NCBI GenBank assembly: GCA_013359135.1
Contig: JABWCN010000018.1
Span: 1-64,000, forward strand
DNA: 64,000 nucleotides
Reading direction: 5' to 3'
From: Pseudobdellovibrionaceae bacterium
GTDB taxonomy: Bacteria > Bdellovibrionota > Bdellovibrionia > Bdellovibrionales > Bdellovibrionaceae
Part shown: positions 1 to 10,199 of the stretch, piece after piece
Position numbering within the stretch: the stretch's first letter is position 1
Layout: each line of letters opens with the position of its first letter
Notes under the pieces: model-generated
Databases searched by the model: none
What the model was told of the DNA's origin: nothing
Seen by the model: only the letters and a program-made list of their open reading frames with translations
Made by a program: the position numbers and the translations under genes

Positions 1-477
1 TTCAGGCTAATGAACGAGTTTTCGCTTTCACATCAACAGATAGCCGAGAAGGTTGGTAAAGAAAGATCTTCTGTGACAAACGCTATAAGACTACTTTCTT
101 TGCCGCACGAGATCAGAAAATATCTTGAAAATTCAGATATTTCAGTTGGACACGCTAAAATTTTGTTGGGAGTAGAAGATAAAGAACGACAAACTAAGCT
201 AGCTCAGTTGTGTAAAGATGAGAAAATTAGCGTAAGAAAACTAGAAAAAATGGCCCTTCAAAAAGAAGATGATAAGAAGCTGGAAAAGGACGAGTTGCTG
301 GCATCGTCGCTTTCGGATAGGCTAATAAGTGGTTTAGGTGAAGAAGTACAAAAGCTATTGGGAACCAGGGTAAATATTGATTATAATGGATCAAAAGGAA
401 AACTGAGTATTTATTTTTACTCGGACGAAGAGTTAACAAATATCATAGAGAAGTTGAGAGCTGGATGTCAGAACTGA
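1..477 (+). CDS. parB: ParB chromosome partitioning protein, 3' part only
   Basis: ParB binds parS sites near the replication origin, loads there as a CTP-dependent clamp and works with ParA to segregate the chromosome. The frame is open from base 1, and the first codons (F-R-L) run straight into the first methionine at base 10, so the gene starts outside the window. What is visible is the helix-turn-helix region (SHQQIAEKVGKERSSVTNAI), the following helices (VGHAKILLG) and the C-terminal dimerisation part, which ends in an IEKL-type helix. The N-terminal CTP-binding part is missing because the window cuts it off. The stop overlaps the next gene by 13 bases, which suggests translational coupling. 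A ParB followed by a bactofilin and ATP synthase genes is a familiar deltaproteobacterial arrangement and suggests the origin is near. Confidence 0.93.
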   Translation, partial: FRLMNEFSLSHQQIAEKVGKERSSVTNAIRLLSLPHEIRKYLENSDISVGHAKILLGVEDKERQTKLAQLCKDEKISVRKLEKMALQKEDDKKLEKDELLASSLSDRLISGLGEEVQKLLGTRVNIDYNGSKGKLSIYFYSDEELTNIIEKLRAGCQN

Positions 478-812
478 AGGAAATTAACCTATCGCAAGTA
501 ACTGCAATATTGGACAAAGGTACGTCTTTCGAGGGAAAGCTTTCCTTTGAGGGAACAGTCCAAATAGGTGGAGTGTTAAAGGGAGAAATTTTTACTAATG
601 ACACCCTTGTTGTGAACGAGGGGGCAGAGGTAATTGCTCAAATTGAAGCTGACACGGTCATTATTAAGGGACGAGTTGAGGGAAATTTGTTCGCGCGAAA
701 AAAAGTAATGATGCATCCACCAGCTGTTTTTAGGGGCACTGTAACTTCCCCAAGCCTAAGAATTGATGAGGGGGTTGTCTTTGAAGGTGCCTCTTATATG
801 CCCACCACATAA
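465..812 (+). CDS. Bactofilin family cytoskeletal protein
   Basis: Bactofilins polymerise without nucleotide into filaments that scaffold cell-shape, stalk or chromosome-segregation machinery. This 115-residue protein has a short N-terminal tail followed by the DUF583 right-handed beta-helix core. The signature is the regular spacing of short beta strands with conserved glycines (FEGTVQIGGVLKGEI, VIIKGRVEGNL, FRGTVTSPSLRIDEGVVFEG). The length fits a minimal bactofilin. Its start codon lies inside the end of parB, and in Myxococcus a bactofilin scaffolds the ParABS system, so a partitioning role is plausible here (inference). The DNA after it is AT-rich and shows no clear terminator, so read-through into the ATP synthase genes is possible. 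Confidence 0.9.
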   Translation: MSELKEINLSQVTAILDKGTSFEGKLSFEGTVQIGGVLKGEIFTNDTLVVNEGAEVIAQIEADTVIIKGRVEGNLFARKKVMMHPPAVFRGTVTSPSLRIDEGVVFEGASYMPTT

Positions 813-850
813 TTCTATTAAATTTTTTTTTGCAAAATAAAATTAAAAAT

Positions 851-897
851 GATATCCCACCATTGCTAATGACTTAATTAAGCTAAAATGGGATGTC
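851..897 (+). repeat. Inverted repeat spanning the start of the first ATP synthase gene
   Basis: A 9-base arm at 851-859 pairs with 889-897, with eight Watson-Crick pairs and one G-U wobble in the RNA, around a 29-base loop. The right arm covers the start codon at 888. This could mask initiation of the b' subunit. The long loop and low GC make it a weak candidate. Confidence 0.25.
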
Positions 898-1328
898 GCA
901 TGCTTCAACAATTGGGAATTAATTCCTCTACACTAATTCAATTTATTATTTTTGTTTTAACTTTTATCATTCTTGTTAAGTTTATATATGAACCCTTTGC
1001 TAAAACCATGCTAGAGCGTCAAAAAAGAACCGTTGGAAGTGGTGAAGTGGCCGATGAAATTAATAAAAAAGCGAGCGAGCTGCAAAGTGAGTATACCCTA
1101 AAGGCAAGAGATATACATACTCATATCTCAGAAATTTACAAATCTATCAAGATAGAGACCTCTGGAGAGTATGATAAAATTGTGTCTCTTTCAAAAGAAG
1201 AGGCGAAAAACCTTATAGAATCAAATAGAAAACAAATTGAAGCACAAGCGCAATTGATAAATAAAGAATTAACAGCTCAAACTCCGGTTTTAGCCTTAGC
1301 AATAACAAATAAATTGTTGGGAAAATAG
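888..1328 (+). CDS. atpF: F1Fo ATP synthase subunit b' (first b-type subunit)
   Basis: This is a peripheral-stalk subunit that ties the membrane a subunit to F1 through delta. Its 146 residues show one N-terminal membrane helix (LIQFIIFVLTFIILVKFIYEPF) followed by a long charged coiled-coil, the standard b-subunit layout. A second b gene follows directly, so the stalk is probably a b/b' heterodimer, as in several deltaproteobacteria and phototrophs. The first ATG is at 888 and an in-frame ATG lies at 900; neither has a strong Shine-Dalgarno sequence, so the start is uncertain by four codons. Which of the two b genes should be called b' is inferred from order only. Confidence 0.85.
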   Translation: MGCRMLQQLGINSSTLIQFIIFVLTFIILVKFIYEPFAKTMLERQKRTVGSGEVADEINKKASELQSEYTLKARDIHTHISEIYKSIKIETSGEYDKIVSLSKEEAKNLIESNRKQIEAQAQLINKELTAQTPVLALAITNKLLGK

Positions 1329-1335
1329 AGAATAT

Positions 1336-1890
1336 ATGATCAGATTTATATTATTTTGTTTGTTTTTGGGATCAGCTTCTATGGCCTCCTCTGGGGGGCA
1401 TGATAATACAATACCGTCGGTGATTGTTTGGCAGGTTATTAATCTTGTTATCCTGTTCTTTATAATTTTTAAGTTTGCGAAACAGCCAGTCATTGATTTT
1501 TTTTCCACTAGGCAAAAGGATTATTTGAATCAGGCTGAAAAATATAAAGCTCTTTTTAAGGCGGCCGAGGGGCAATATGCTGATATAAAGGCGAGACTAG
1601 AGACCCTTGAGCAAACAAGAAATGAAAGCATTGAGCGAGCAATGCGTGAGGCTAAGGAGATGCAAAATCAGATGATTAAGGAGGCTAATGAGGTCGCCTT
1701 AAGGGTTAAAGAAGAGGCGGCTCAAACGGCAAAGCTTGAGGTTCAGAAATTATTTCAGCGACTACACAATCAATTGGTAACAGATGCTGTGCTTGCCGCA
1801 AAACATGTTTTGTCTACAGACATTGGAAGTCAAGACCACGGAAAACTTCAAACAGAATTTAACAAGAATATTGAGGCGGTAAATCCATGA
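1336..1890 (+). CDS. atpF: F1Fo ATP synthase subunit b (second b-type subunit)
   Basis: This is the second peripheral-stalk subunit, 184 residues. The first 20 or so residues look like a cleavable signal peptide (MIRFILFCLFLGSASMASSG). A membrane helix follows at about 28-47 (VIVWQVINLVILFFIIFKFA) and then a long heptad-rich coiled-coil to the C-terminus. A signal-peptide-like extension on subunit b is common in deltaproteobacterial homologues. The gene overlaps atpH by four bases (ATGA), so the two are translationally coupled. Confidence 0.9.
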   Translation: MIRFILFCLFLGSASMASSGGHDNTIPSVIVWQVINLVILFFIIFKFAKQPVIDFFSTRQKDYLNQAEKYKALFKAAEGQYADIKARLETLEQTRNESIERAMREAKEMQNQMIKEANEVALRVKEEAAQTAKLEVQKLFQRLHNQLVTDAVLAAKHVLSTDIGSQDHGKLQTEFNKNIEAVNP

Positions 1891-2426
1891 GCAAATTAGA
1901 TCTTTCTAAGAGATATGCTAGAGCTTTGTTTGCAGTTAGTAAGGAAAGTGGGTCACAGGCTAAAATTTATAGTCAACTTAAGCAGGTTGCTGTTTTGACC
2001 GAGCAGCCCGAAACGAAGGCCTTTATCAATAATCCAAGCGTTTCTTTAGCTACAAAGAAAGAGGTCTTTCAAAAAGCTTTTCACAACTCGCAATTGGCGA
2101 GTGAGCTTGTGAGTTTTTTAGAGCTTTTGTTAGAGAAAAAAAGAATCTCTGCTATTTCTGAAATCGTAAAAACTTTTGAAGAAATAGTTGATCAAGATAA
2201 TGGGCTTACTAGAGGTTTTGTTTATTCAGCAAAGCCATTGGGGCCAGAGGTATTGCAGTCCCTCGAAAGCAAAATATCTAATATTTTAAAGAAGAAAATT
2301 GTATTAACTTCAAAAGAAGATCCGTCACTTATAGCTGGGGCTGTGGCAAAAGTTGGGGGTTGGACTTTTGATGACAGCTTGCAAACACACTTAAAAAATT
2401 TAAACGAAGAATTATTAAATCACTAA
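1887..2426 (+). CDS. atpH: F1Fo ATP synthase subunit delta
   Basis: Delta joins the peripheral stalk to the top of the alpha3beta3 hexamer. The 179-residue length is typical. The N-terminal helical domain carries the family pattern KRYARALFAVSKE, and the C-terminal part has the conserved LIAGAVAKVGGWTFDDSLQ-type motif (family G-G-x-x-x-x-D-x-S). It starts inside the last codons of atpF and is followed by an AGGAG ribosome binding site for atpA. Confidence 0.96.
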   Translation: MSKLDLSKRYARALFAVSKESGSQAKIYSQLKQVAVLTEQPETKAFINNPSVSLATKKEVFQKAFHNSQLASELVSFLELLLEKKRISAISEIVKTFEEIVDQDNGLTRGFVYSAKPLGPEVLQSLESKISNILKKKIVLTSKEDPSLIAGAVAKVGGWTFDDSLQTHLKNLNEELLNH

Positions 2427-2443
2427 TTTAGGAGCAAACAATA

Positions 2444-3973
2444 ATGGACATGAATCAAATTAGAGCCGATGAAATTAGCCGAGTTCTGAAGGAACAAATA
2501 AATCAATACTCTAAAAAAATTGAAGTTAGCGAAGCTGGAAGTGTTCTTTCGGTGGGAGATGGTGTTGCCAGAGTATATGGATTAGAAAATGTCCAAGCTG
2601 GTGAAATGGTCGAGTTTAGCAGTGGCGTTCAGGGCATGGTTTTGAATCTTGAAGAGGGTTACGTTGGTGTCGTTATCTTTGGAGAAGATAGATCAATCAA
2701 AGAGGGTGACACAGTTAAAAGAACAAAAAAGATCGTTGAAGTTCCTGTTGGTGAAGCTCTTTTGGGAAGAGTTGTTGATGCTCTTGGAAAGCCAATCGAT
2801 GGCAGAGGGCCAATTGCCACTCCACACTCAAGGGTTGTTGAGTTAAAGGCGCCTGGTATTGTTTATAGACAGCCTGTTCATGAACCACTACAGACGGGAA
2901 TTAAAGCTATTGATTCAATGATTCCAATTGGAAGAGGTCAGCGTGAGTTAATTATTGGTGACAGACAAACTGGTAAAACAGCTATCGCGATCGATACTAT
3001 TATTAATCAAAAAGGATTGAATGTTCAGTGTTTTTACGTAGCAATTGGTCAAAAACAGTCGACAGTTGCTTTGGTTGTTGAAAAGTTGAGAGCCGCAGGA
3101 GCGCTTGAGTATACTACGATAATTTCAGCAGGTGCTTCTGATCCCGCTCCTCTTCAGTTTTTAGCTGCTTATTCTGGAACGGCAATGGCTGAATACTTCA
3201 GAGATACAGGCAGACACGCTTTAATTATTTATGACGATTTAACGAAACAAGCTCAAGCTTATAGACAATTATCTCTATTGTTGAGACGTCCCCCGGGAAG
3301 GGAAGCTTATCCTGGAGATGTTTTTTATCTTCACTCAAGACTTTTAGAGAGAGCCGCCAAGTTGTCTGATGATAAGGGTGCTGGTTCTTTAACAGCTCTT
3401 CCAATTATTGAAACACAAGCTGGTGACATCTCTGCGTATATTCCTACCAATGTTATTTCTATTACCGACGGGCAAATTTTCTTAGAGACGGATCTTTTCT
3501 ATAAAGGCGTTCGTCCAGCAATTTCTGTTGGTAAGTCCGTATCGCGTGTTGGTGGAGCCGCGCAAATAAAAGCAATGAAAAAAATCGCTGGTACTATTAA
3601 GCTAGAGTTAGCCCAATACCGAGCGCTTGAGGCTTTCGCTGCATTTGCTTCAGATCTGGATAAAGCTTCTCAAAAGCAACTTGCTCGCGGAAGAAGACTG
3701 GTTGAACTATTAAAACAGGGTCAATACCAACCGCTTAGAGTTGAGGATCAGGTCATTTCTATTTATGCTGCAACTAATGGATATGTTGATGATTACGCTG
3801 AGACAGAAGTTAGTAGATATGAAAAAGAGATGTTAGAGTTCATTAAACATAAACACTCTGCAATTATCAAAAATGTTGCTGAGAAAAAAGAAATTACAAA
3901 AGATACAGAAAAGCAACTTCAGGATGCGCTTATAGAGTTTAAATCCATTTTTCAACCAACTCAAAAGAACTAA
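2444..3973 (+). CDS. atpA: F1Fo ATP synthase subunit alpha
   Basis: Alpha is the non-catalytic nucleotide-binding subunit of the F1 hexamer. The 509-residue length is standard. Visible signatures are the N-terminal beta-barrel, the Walker A loop [11 protein letters not shown] at about residues 170-180, the ATPase alpha/beta signature near [14 protein letters not shown], and the C-terminal helical bundle. A good ribosome binding site (AGGAG) precedes the ATG. The gene ends three bases before atpG, consistent with one operon. Confidence 0.99.
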   Translation: MDMNQIRADEISRVLKEQINQYSKKIEVSEAGSVLSVGDGVARVYGLENVQAGEMVEFSSGVQGMVLNLEEGYVGVVIFGEDRSIKEGDTVKRTKKIVEVPVGEALLGRVVDALGKPIDGRGPIATPHSRVVELKAPGIVYRQPVHEPLQTGIKAIDSMIPIGRGQRELIIGDRQTGKTAIAIDTIINQKGLNVQCFYVAIGQKQSTVALVVEKLRAAGALEYTTIISAGASDPAPLQFLAAYSGTAMAEYFRDTGRHALIIYDDLTKQAQAYRQLSLLLRRPPGREAYPGDVFYLHSRLLERAAKLSDDKGAGSLTALPIIETQAGDISAYIPTNVISITDGQIFLETDLFYKGVRPAISVGKSVSRVGGAAQIKAMKKIAGTIKLELAQYRALEAFAAFASDLDKASQKQLARGRRLVELLKQGQYQPLRVEDQVISIYAATNGYVDDYAETEVSRYEKEMLEFIKHKHSAIIKNVAEKKEITKDTEKQLQDALIEFKSIFQPTQKN

Positions 3974-3976
3974 TTT

Positions 3977-6278
<2,302 letters not shown>

Positions 6279-6320
6279 TCTAAGTGTAAATGCTTTAGAT
6301 TTTAAAGGTTAAGGTTAAAG

Positions 6321-6734
6321 ATGTTTAAATTAACATTAGTGACTCCAGAAAAAAAGCTTGTAATGGAACAAGATGTGGAATCTGTTATCGTTCCTGCTTT
6401 TAAGGGTGAGCTTAATATTCTTAGCGGACATACTCCACTTATCACAACTCTTGAAACGGGAGTTGTGAAGTGGAAAGAAAAAGGAAAAGAAAACTATAAC
6501 TATGCTGTGGTTTCATGGGGTTATTGTGAGATTTTTCCGGGTGGAGTTGATATTTTGGCTGATGTGGCTGACTTACCTGCCGATGTTGATGCTGAAGAAT
6601 GCAAAAGATTTATTTCTGCGAGTGAAAAGCGTCTAAATACAGAAGTTCTTGATGATGATACATTTACCGATATTTCTAGGGAAATTGTACGCAAAAGAGC
6701 GGATATTGAAATTTCTAAGTACAAGCTAAATTAA
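6321..6734 (+). CDS. atpC: F1Fo ATP synthase subunit epsilon
   Basis: Epsilon sits on gamma in the rotor and can inhibit ATP hydrolysis. The 137-residue length is typical. The N-terminal beta-sandwich has the signatures LTLVTPEKKLV and VPAFKGELNILSGHTPL, and a C-terminal helical hairpin follows. It is the last gene of the cluster; a strong stem-loop with a T-rich tail lies 40 bases past the stop. The membrane genes atpB (a) and atpE (c) are not in this window. Confidence 0.97.
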   Translation: MFKLTLVTPEKKLVMEQDVESVIVPAFKGELNILSGHTPLITTLETGVVKWKEKGKENYNYAVVSWGYCEIFPGGVDILADVADLPADVDAEECKRFISASEKRLNTEVLDDDTFTDISREIVRKRADIEISKYKLN

Positions 6735-6773
6735 ATATAGTTTGATTTATTTTTATTTGATTTAAAGTTTTAT

Positions 6774-6802
6774 AAAGCTCAGAGTTTCTGAGCTTTTGTT
6801 TT
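6774..6802. terminator. Bidirectional terminator between atpC and the NagZ-like gene
   Basis: A perfect 10-bp stem (6774-6783 with 6787-6796, arm AAAGCTCAGA) closes a 3-base loop and is followed by TGTTTT. An A-rich stretch precedes it, so it can also act on the minus strand. It lies between two convergent genes and includes the stop codon of the minus-strand gene. Confidence 0.85.
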
Positions 6803-8485
6803 ATCTGGATAGTTTTGAGTGTAGTTATCTGGTTTGTGAAATAGCTCTTTAAAGCGTGAGCTGAGAGGCTTAAGGCCTGTCGTCTTGAGGCCATAAAAAT
6901 CTAAGACAGAATAATATTTTTTTCTATCTATTAATGATGATGGAATTGTATGATTAATAACAACAACGTTTTTACCATTAAATGATTTCAATGAATTGAA
7001 CAGATAAACCTCGTCTAATGTTTCCAAAGTTACTAGAATGGTCTCACATGTGTTGTTAGAGAAAAAATTTTTTACTACGCTAAGATTAATTCCTTTGGGA
7101 AGATTGTAACTCTTAAAGCCCTTAATTTTAGTTTTAGAAAAATCACTGATAAGAAAATTATTGTTTGATATTAGGCACAGCTTTGATCTTGAAAGTAGAT
7201 CTTTGTCTGCAAATAGGCCATTTAGTTTTTTCTCAAAAATAAATTGTTGAATAAAACTGAGTTCTTTTGATGATTCATCTGTGAAGTGAAGCTGTGAGTT
7301 ATCTGATGAGGCAAGACTTCGCTTCTGAGAAGAGTTAAATTTGTCAGCCAAAAAATGTTTAAGTGATAAGATTCTCAACACTTTCTCATCAAGTTGTTCC
7401 TTAGATAAAATACCCAATTCAACTGAGTTTTTAACTTTCTCAAATGCTTTTCGTTGCTCTGACATCGACCAAGAAAGCATAACCATGTCTGCGCCAGCCT
7501 GAAGAGCCTTGAGTGAGGCTTCTGGAGCCGTAGAAATGCTAGATGAAGATTTCATCTGTAAATCATCAGTTAAAATAACACCTTTAAAACCTATTTTTTC
7601 CCTTAGCAAATTTTGCACAATGTATTTCGAGAAAGATGCGGGTAAACGCGAATTATCCACCTTAGGATAAATTATGTGTGATAGCATTACCATTGAGTTT
7701 GGACCCAGCTTGGTAAACTCAACAAAAGGTTTTAAATCGAGCTTCTCAAGATCTGTAAGGTTAATATCGCTCGAAACAGTCTTAAGATGTGGATCAGAGT
7801 CTAAACTTCCAAGACCAGGAAAATGTTTAGCTGTGGGTATAACTCCATAATTCAATAATCCTTTTGAATAGAAATAACCCAATGACGAAACTTTAGCTGG
7901 ATCACTACCAAAGGAACGTAATGAAATGAATGAATCCACTTTTGAGTCAGCAAGATCTAAAACAGGAGCTAAATTTAGATTGAATCCATAATGGCTCAAA
8001 AGTTTTCCGGTAATTTCGCCAAGACTCAAATTTAAGTTAGAGTCATTTACATCGCCAAAGTGAAAAAAATGAGGAATGGTAGGCTTAGTCTCAATTCTTG
8101 CAACATTACCACCCTCTTGATCTACAGCTAGAAGAGGCATTATTCCCGTTGTCTTTATACTAAGTTGATTTAAATCGGAATTAAACTTCTTAATATCCAA
8201 TGGTCCCTTGAAATTTCTTTTAAAAAAGATAAATGAACCAAATTTATATTTTCTAATATGTTCTTGTAACGAAGGGTCTAGCGATGATTGAGAAAAGCCA
8301 ATAATAAATAATTGTCCAATTTTTTCTTCAAGAGTCATTTTTGAAAGTTGATCTTGAGGTGAAAAATTAGTTTGCTTTCTTTGTAAGATTAACTTTGAGT
8401 TAGCTAGAGTAAAGTTTGGAAAAAGAATAGTTTGTAAGAAAAAGAATAAAATATTCAAATAAATTGAGATATTGTTTATATACAT
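6779..8485 (-). CDS. Exported beta-N-acetylglucosaminidase, GH3 family (NagZ-like)
   Basis: NagZ enzymes remove N-acetylglucosamine from peptidoglycan fragments. The GH3 barrel occupies about residues 40-385. It has KHFPGLGSLDSDPH near residue 220, whose final Asp/His fit the NagZ acid-base loop, and LTDDLQM with the nucleophile Asp near 306. About 180 further residues form a C-terminal domain, as in two-domain Bacillus-type NagZ. I start at 8485 because this gives a clean signal peptide (MYINNISIYLNILFFFLQTI, then LFPNFTLANS); an in-frame start exists at 8548 but would overlap the divergent gene. Proteobacterial NagZ is usually cytoplasmic and single-domain, so export and the extra domain are notable. 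A role in own or prey wall turnover is inference. Confidence 0.85.
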   Translation of the reverse strand: MYINNISIYLNILFFFLQTILFPNFTLANSKLILQRKQTNFSPQDQLSKMTLEEKIGQLFIIGFSQSSLDPSLQEHIRKYKFGSFIFFKRNFKGPLDIKKFNSDLNQLSIKTTGIMPLLAVDQEGGNVARIETKPTIPHFFHFGDVNDSNLNLSLGEITGKLLSHYGFNLNLAPVLDLADSKVDSFISLRSFGSDPAKVSSLGYFYSKGLLNYGVIPTAKHFPGLGSLDSDPHLKTVSSDINLTDLEKLDLKPFVEFTKLGPNSMVMLSHIIYPKVDNSRLPASFSKYIVQNLLREKIGFKGVILTDDLQMKSSSSISTAPEASLKALQAGADMVMLSWSMSEQRKAFEKVKNSVELGILSKEQLDEKVLRILSLKHFLADKFNSSQKRSLASSDNSQLHFTDESSKELSFIQQFIFEKKLNGLFADKDLLSRSKLCLISNNNFLISDFSKTKIKGFKSYNLPKGINLSVVKNFFSNNTCETILVTLETLDEVYLFNSLKSFNGKNVVVINHTIPSSLIDRKKYYSVLDFYGLKTTGLKPLSSRFKELFHKPDNYTQNYPDKTKAQKL

Positions 8486-8507
8486 ACAGACATTGTCTCG
8501 GAATAAA

Positions 8508-9554
8508 ATGAAAAAAAATAAAGAATTCTCAAAAAAAAATAAAATCAAGGACTATTGGCGAAGGACTTTTGTCTGCAGTTTTTATCTTATCTGTGCTTTG
8601 ATTTTGTGGCATCACGGAGAATTAAAAGCGGAAGAAAAAAAACAGAAAGAAGTAAATTTAAATCAAGAAGAGAGTTATGATAAAGAATTTTTAGATTCCG
8701 AAGAGAAATTTAACGAGACAAAAGTTGAGTCAGATTTTCATTCATTAGAAACCAATGAAGGAGCAAAGCCACCGACAGAAACTGTTCCAGTATCGTCGGA
8801 ATTAGAAAGTGAAAATTTAAAATTAGGACCCGAAACAGCTGAAGCACAAATGCAAGAAGATACAGCGCACAGCTCAGCTGAAGATTCTTCCGTTGAAGTA
8901 ATTCCAAGAAATCAAGATGTAATAGTTTTAAATCAAAAAAAGTATTTAAGTTATAAAGAAAGAAGAACAAATCATGGATTCTTATTTCAAATAGAAAGTG
9001 AGAATCTCTATTTTCATGATTACCTCTCAAAGTATGATCAAAAAACCTACGAAGAATTGTGGGGACAGGAAGATGTAAATCTTGCAGGTGTTAGCTTAGC
9101 GTATAAGTTTAATTTTATGTTAGGAAGCCTTTCTTTGGGTGCAAGCTACGGCTATGGAGAAATTAAAGATGATAGAACTGGCCTTGAGCGCGATATTATT
9201 GTTGATAAAACAATGGGTTCAATAAATTTTTACTTAGATAACATGATGAGCGAACCCTATATTGTTCCTTATTTAGGGCTGTCATTATTTAGAATTAACA
9301 GCAAAGAAAAGATAGTTCCCTTAGAACAAACTTTTGAAAGTAGTTCTGATCTTGGAAACGCTCTAACCATAGGGATATTGGTCCAGTTAAACTGGATTGA
9401 ACCCGAAAGCGCAAAAGAAATTTATCTAAATAACGGAGTAGAGAATACATATTTAAATATCTTTTTTTCAAAATATGAAAATCCGAACAACGAAAACGAA
9501 CCAAGCGTTCAAAGTGATTTCAATTGGGGAGCTGGACTAAGAGTTGAGTTTTAA
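8508..9554 (+). CDS. Putative outer-membrane beta-barrel protein with acidic linker
   Basis: I do not recognise a family. From the ATG at 8508 it is 348 residues. It has a basic N-terminus and hydrophobic segment (TFVCSFYLICALILW) ending near LKA, which reads as a signal peptide or anchor. A Glu/Ser-rich, low-complexity linker follows at about 40-140, then alternating-polarity strands (VSLAYKFNFMLGSLSLGASYGYG and others), ending in GAGLRVEF. A terminal phenylalanine after a beta strand is typical of outer-membrane barrels. The start is only 22 bases from that of the divergent NagZ-like gene. An alternative start at 8472 would overlap that gene. It probably shares a transcript with the next two exported proteins. 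Confidence 0.6.
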   Translation: MKKNKEFSKKNKIKDYWRRTFVCSFYLICALILWHHGELKAEEKKQKEVNLNQEESYDKEFLDSEEKFNETKVESDFHSLETNEGAKPPTETVPVSSELESENLKLGPETAEAQMQEDTAHSSAEDSSVEVIPRNQDVIVLNQKKYLSYKERRTNHGFLFQIESENLYFHDYLSKYDQKTYEELWGQEDVNLAGVSLAYKFNFMLGSLSLGASYGYGEIKDDRTGLERDIIVDKTMGSINFYLDNMMSEPYIVPYLGLSLFRINSKEKIVPLEQTFESSSDLGNALTIGILVQLNWIEPESAKEIYLNNGVENTYLNIFFSKYENPNNENEPSVQSDFNWGAGLRVEF

Positions 9555-9647
9555 ATTTCCGTCGTTAATTCGTTTCAAATATTAAGAATAAAAGTTAAAA
9601 TGAAGACAGCAATGTCAATTTTTATTTTTAAAGGAATGAGATTAGGG

Positions 9648-10190
9648 ATGAGTAAAATAAAGTTTTCTAACAAAAAAAAATACCTTCTTATTGCCCTGTT
9701 TTTAGTTTCTGGATTGGGTTATGCAGCTAGAGATAGCCACTATCAATTTTCTCCCCCCAAAAAATTTATAAAAGAGAAAAATATTTTTCCAAAACTAATA
9801 CCAACACAATATTTCTCACCAGAGGGAAAAAAAATTTCCATCATGATTCCTCCAAGCTATAAGCTATCAGGAGGGGTTCCGATGACCAAAGAGGGAAAGC
9901 TTGCGCCAGAGTTTATTGCTGGTAAAAAAAGCTTCAACTCTGCATTTGGTATTAGTGAGTGGCATTTGGCAAATTACAGTTTCACAAATACGGCTAATGG
10001 AAAAAAACTAGAGCTAGTGGGGAGCTACAGAAGCAACTCGGGTAAGTTAAGTACATTTATAGAGAGACACTTCTTCAATAAAGAAAAAAAAGTTGAGTCA
10101 ATTCATTTAATTTATGATGAAGATGCAAAAGAAGAATCGATTCAGGAAGCAAAGTCAAGTCTAGAGACTTATCAACCAAGTTTTCAATAG
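9648..10190 (+). CDS. Exported hypothetical protein
   Basis: No family is recognised. I choose the ATG at 9648, preceded by TTAGGG, because it gives a textbook signal peptide (MSKIKFSNKKKYLLIALFLV, then SGLGYA) with cleavage before ARDS. An upstream ATG at 9600 would put 16 extra residues in front. The 180-residue product has a mature region of about 155 residues, basic and beta-rich, with no cysteine seen. It lies 93 bases after the barrel-like gene and nine bases before the next gene, consistent with an operon of three exported proteins. Confidence 0.6.
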   Translation: MSKIKFSNKKKYLLIALFLVSGLGYAARDSHYQFSPPKKFIKEKNIFPKLIPTQYFSPEGKKISIMIPPSYKLSGGVPMTKEGKLAPEFIAGKKSFNSAFGISEWHLANYSFTNTANGKKLELVGSYRSNSGKLSTFIERHFFNKEKKVESIHLIYDEDAKEESIQEAKSSLETYQPSFQ

Positions 10191-10199
10191 GATGTTGAA

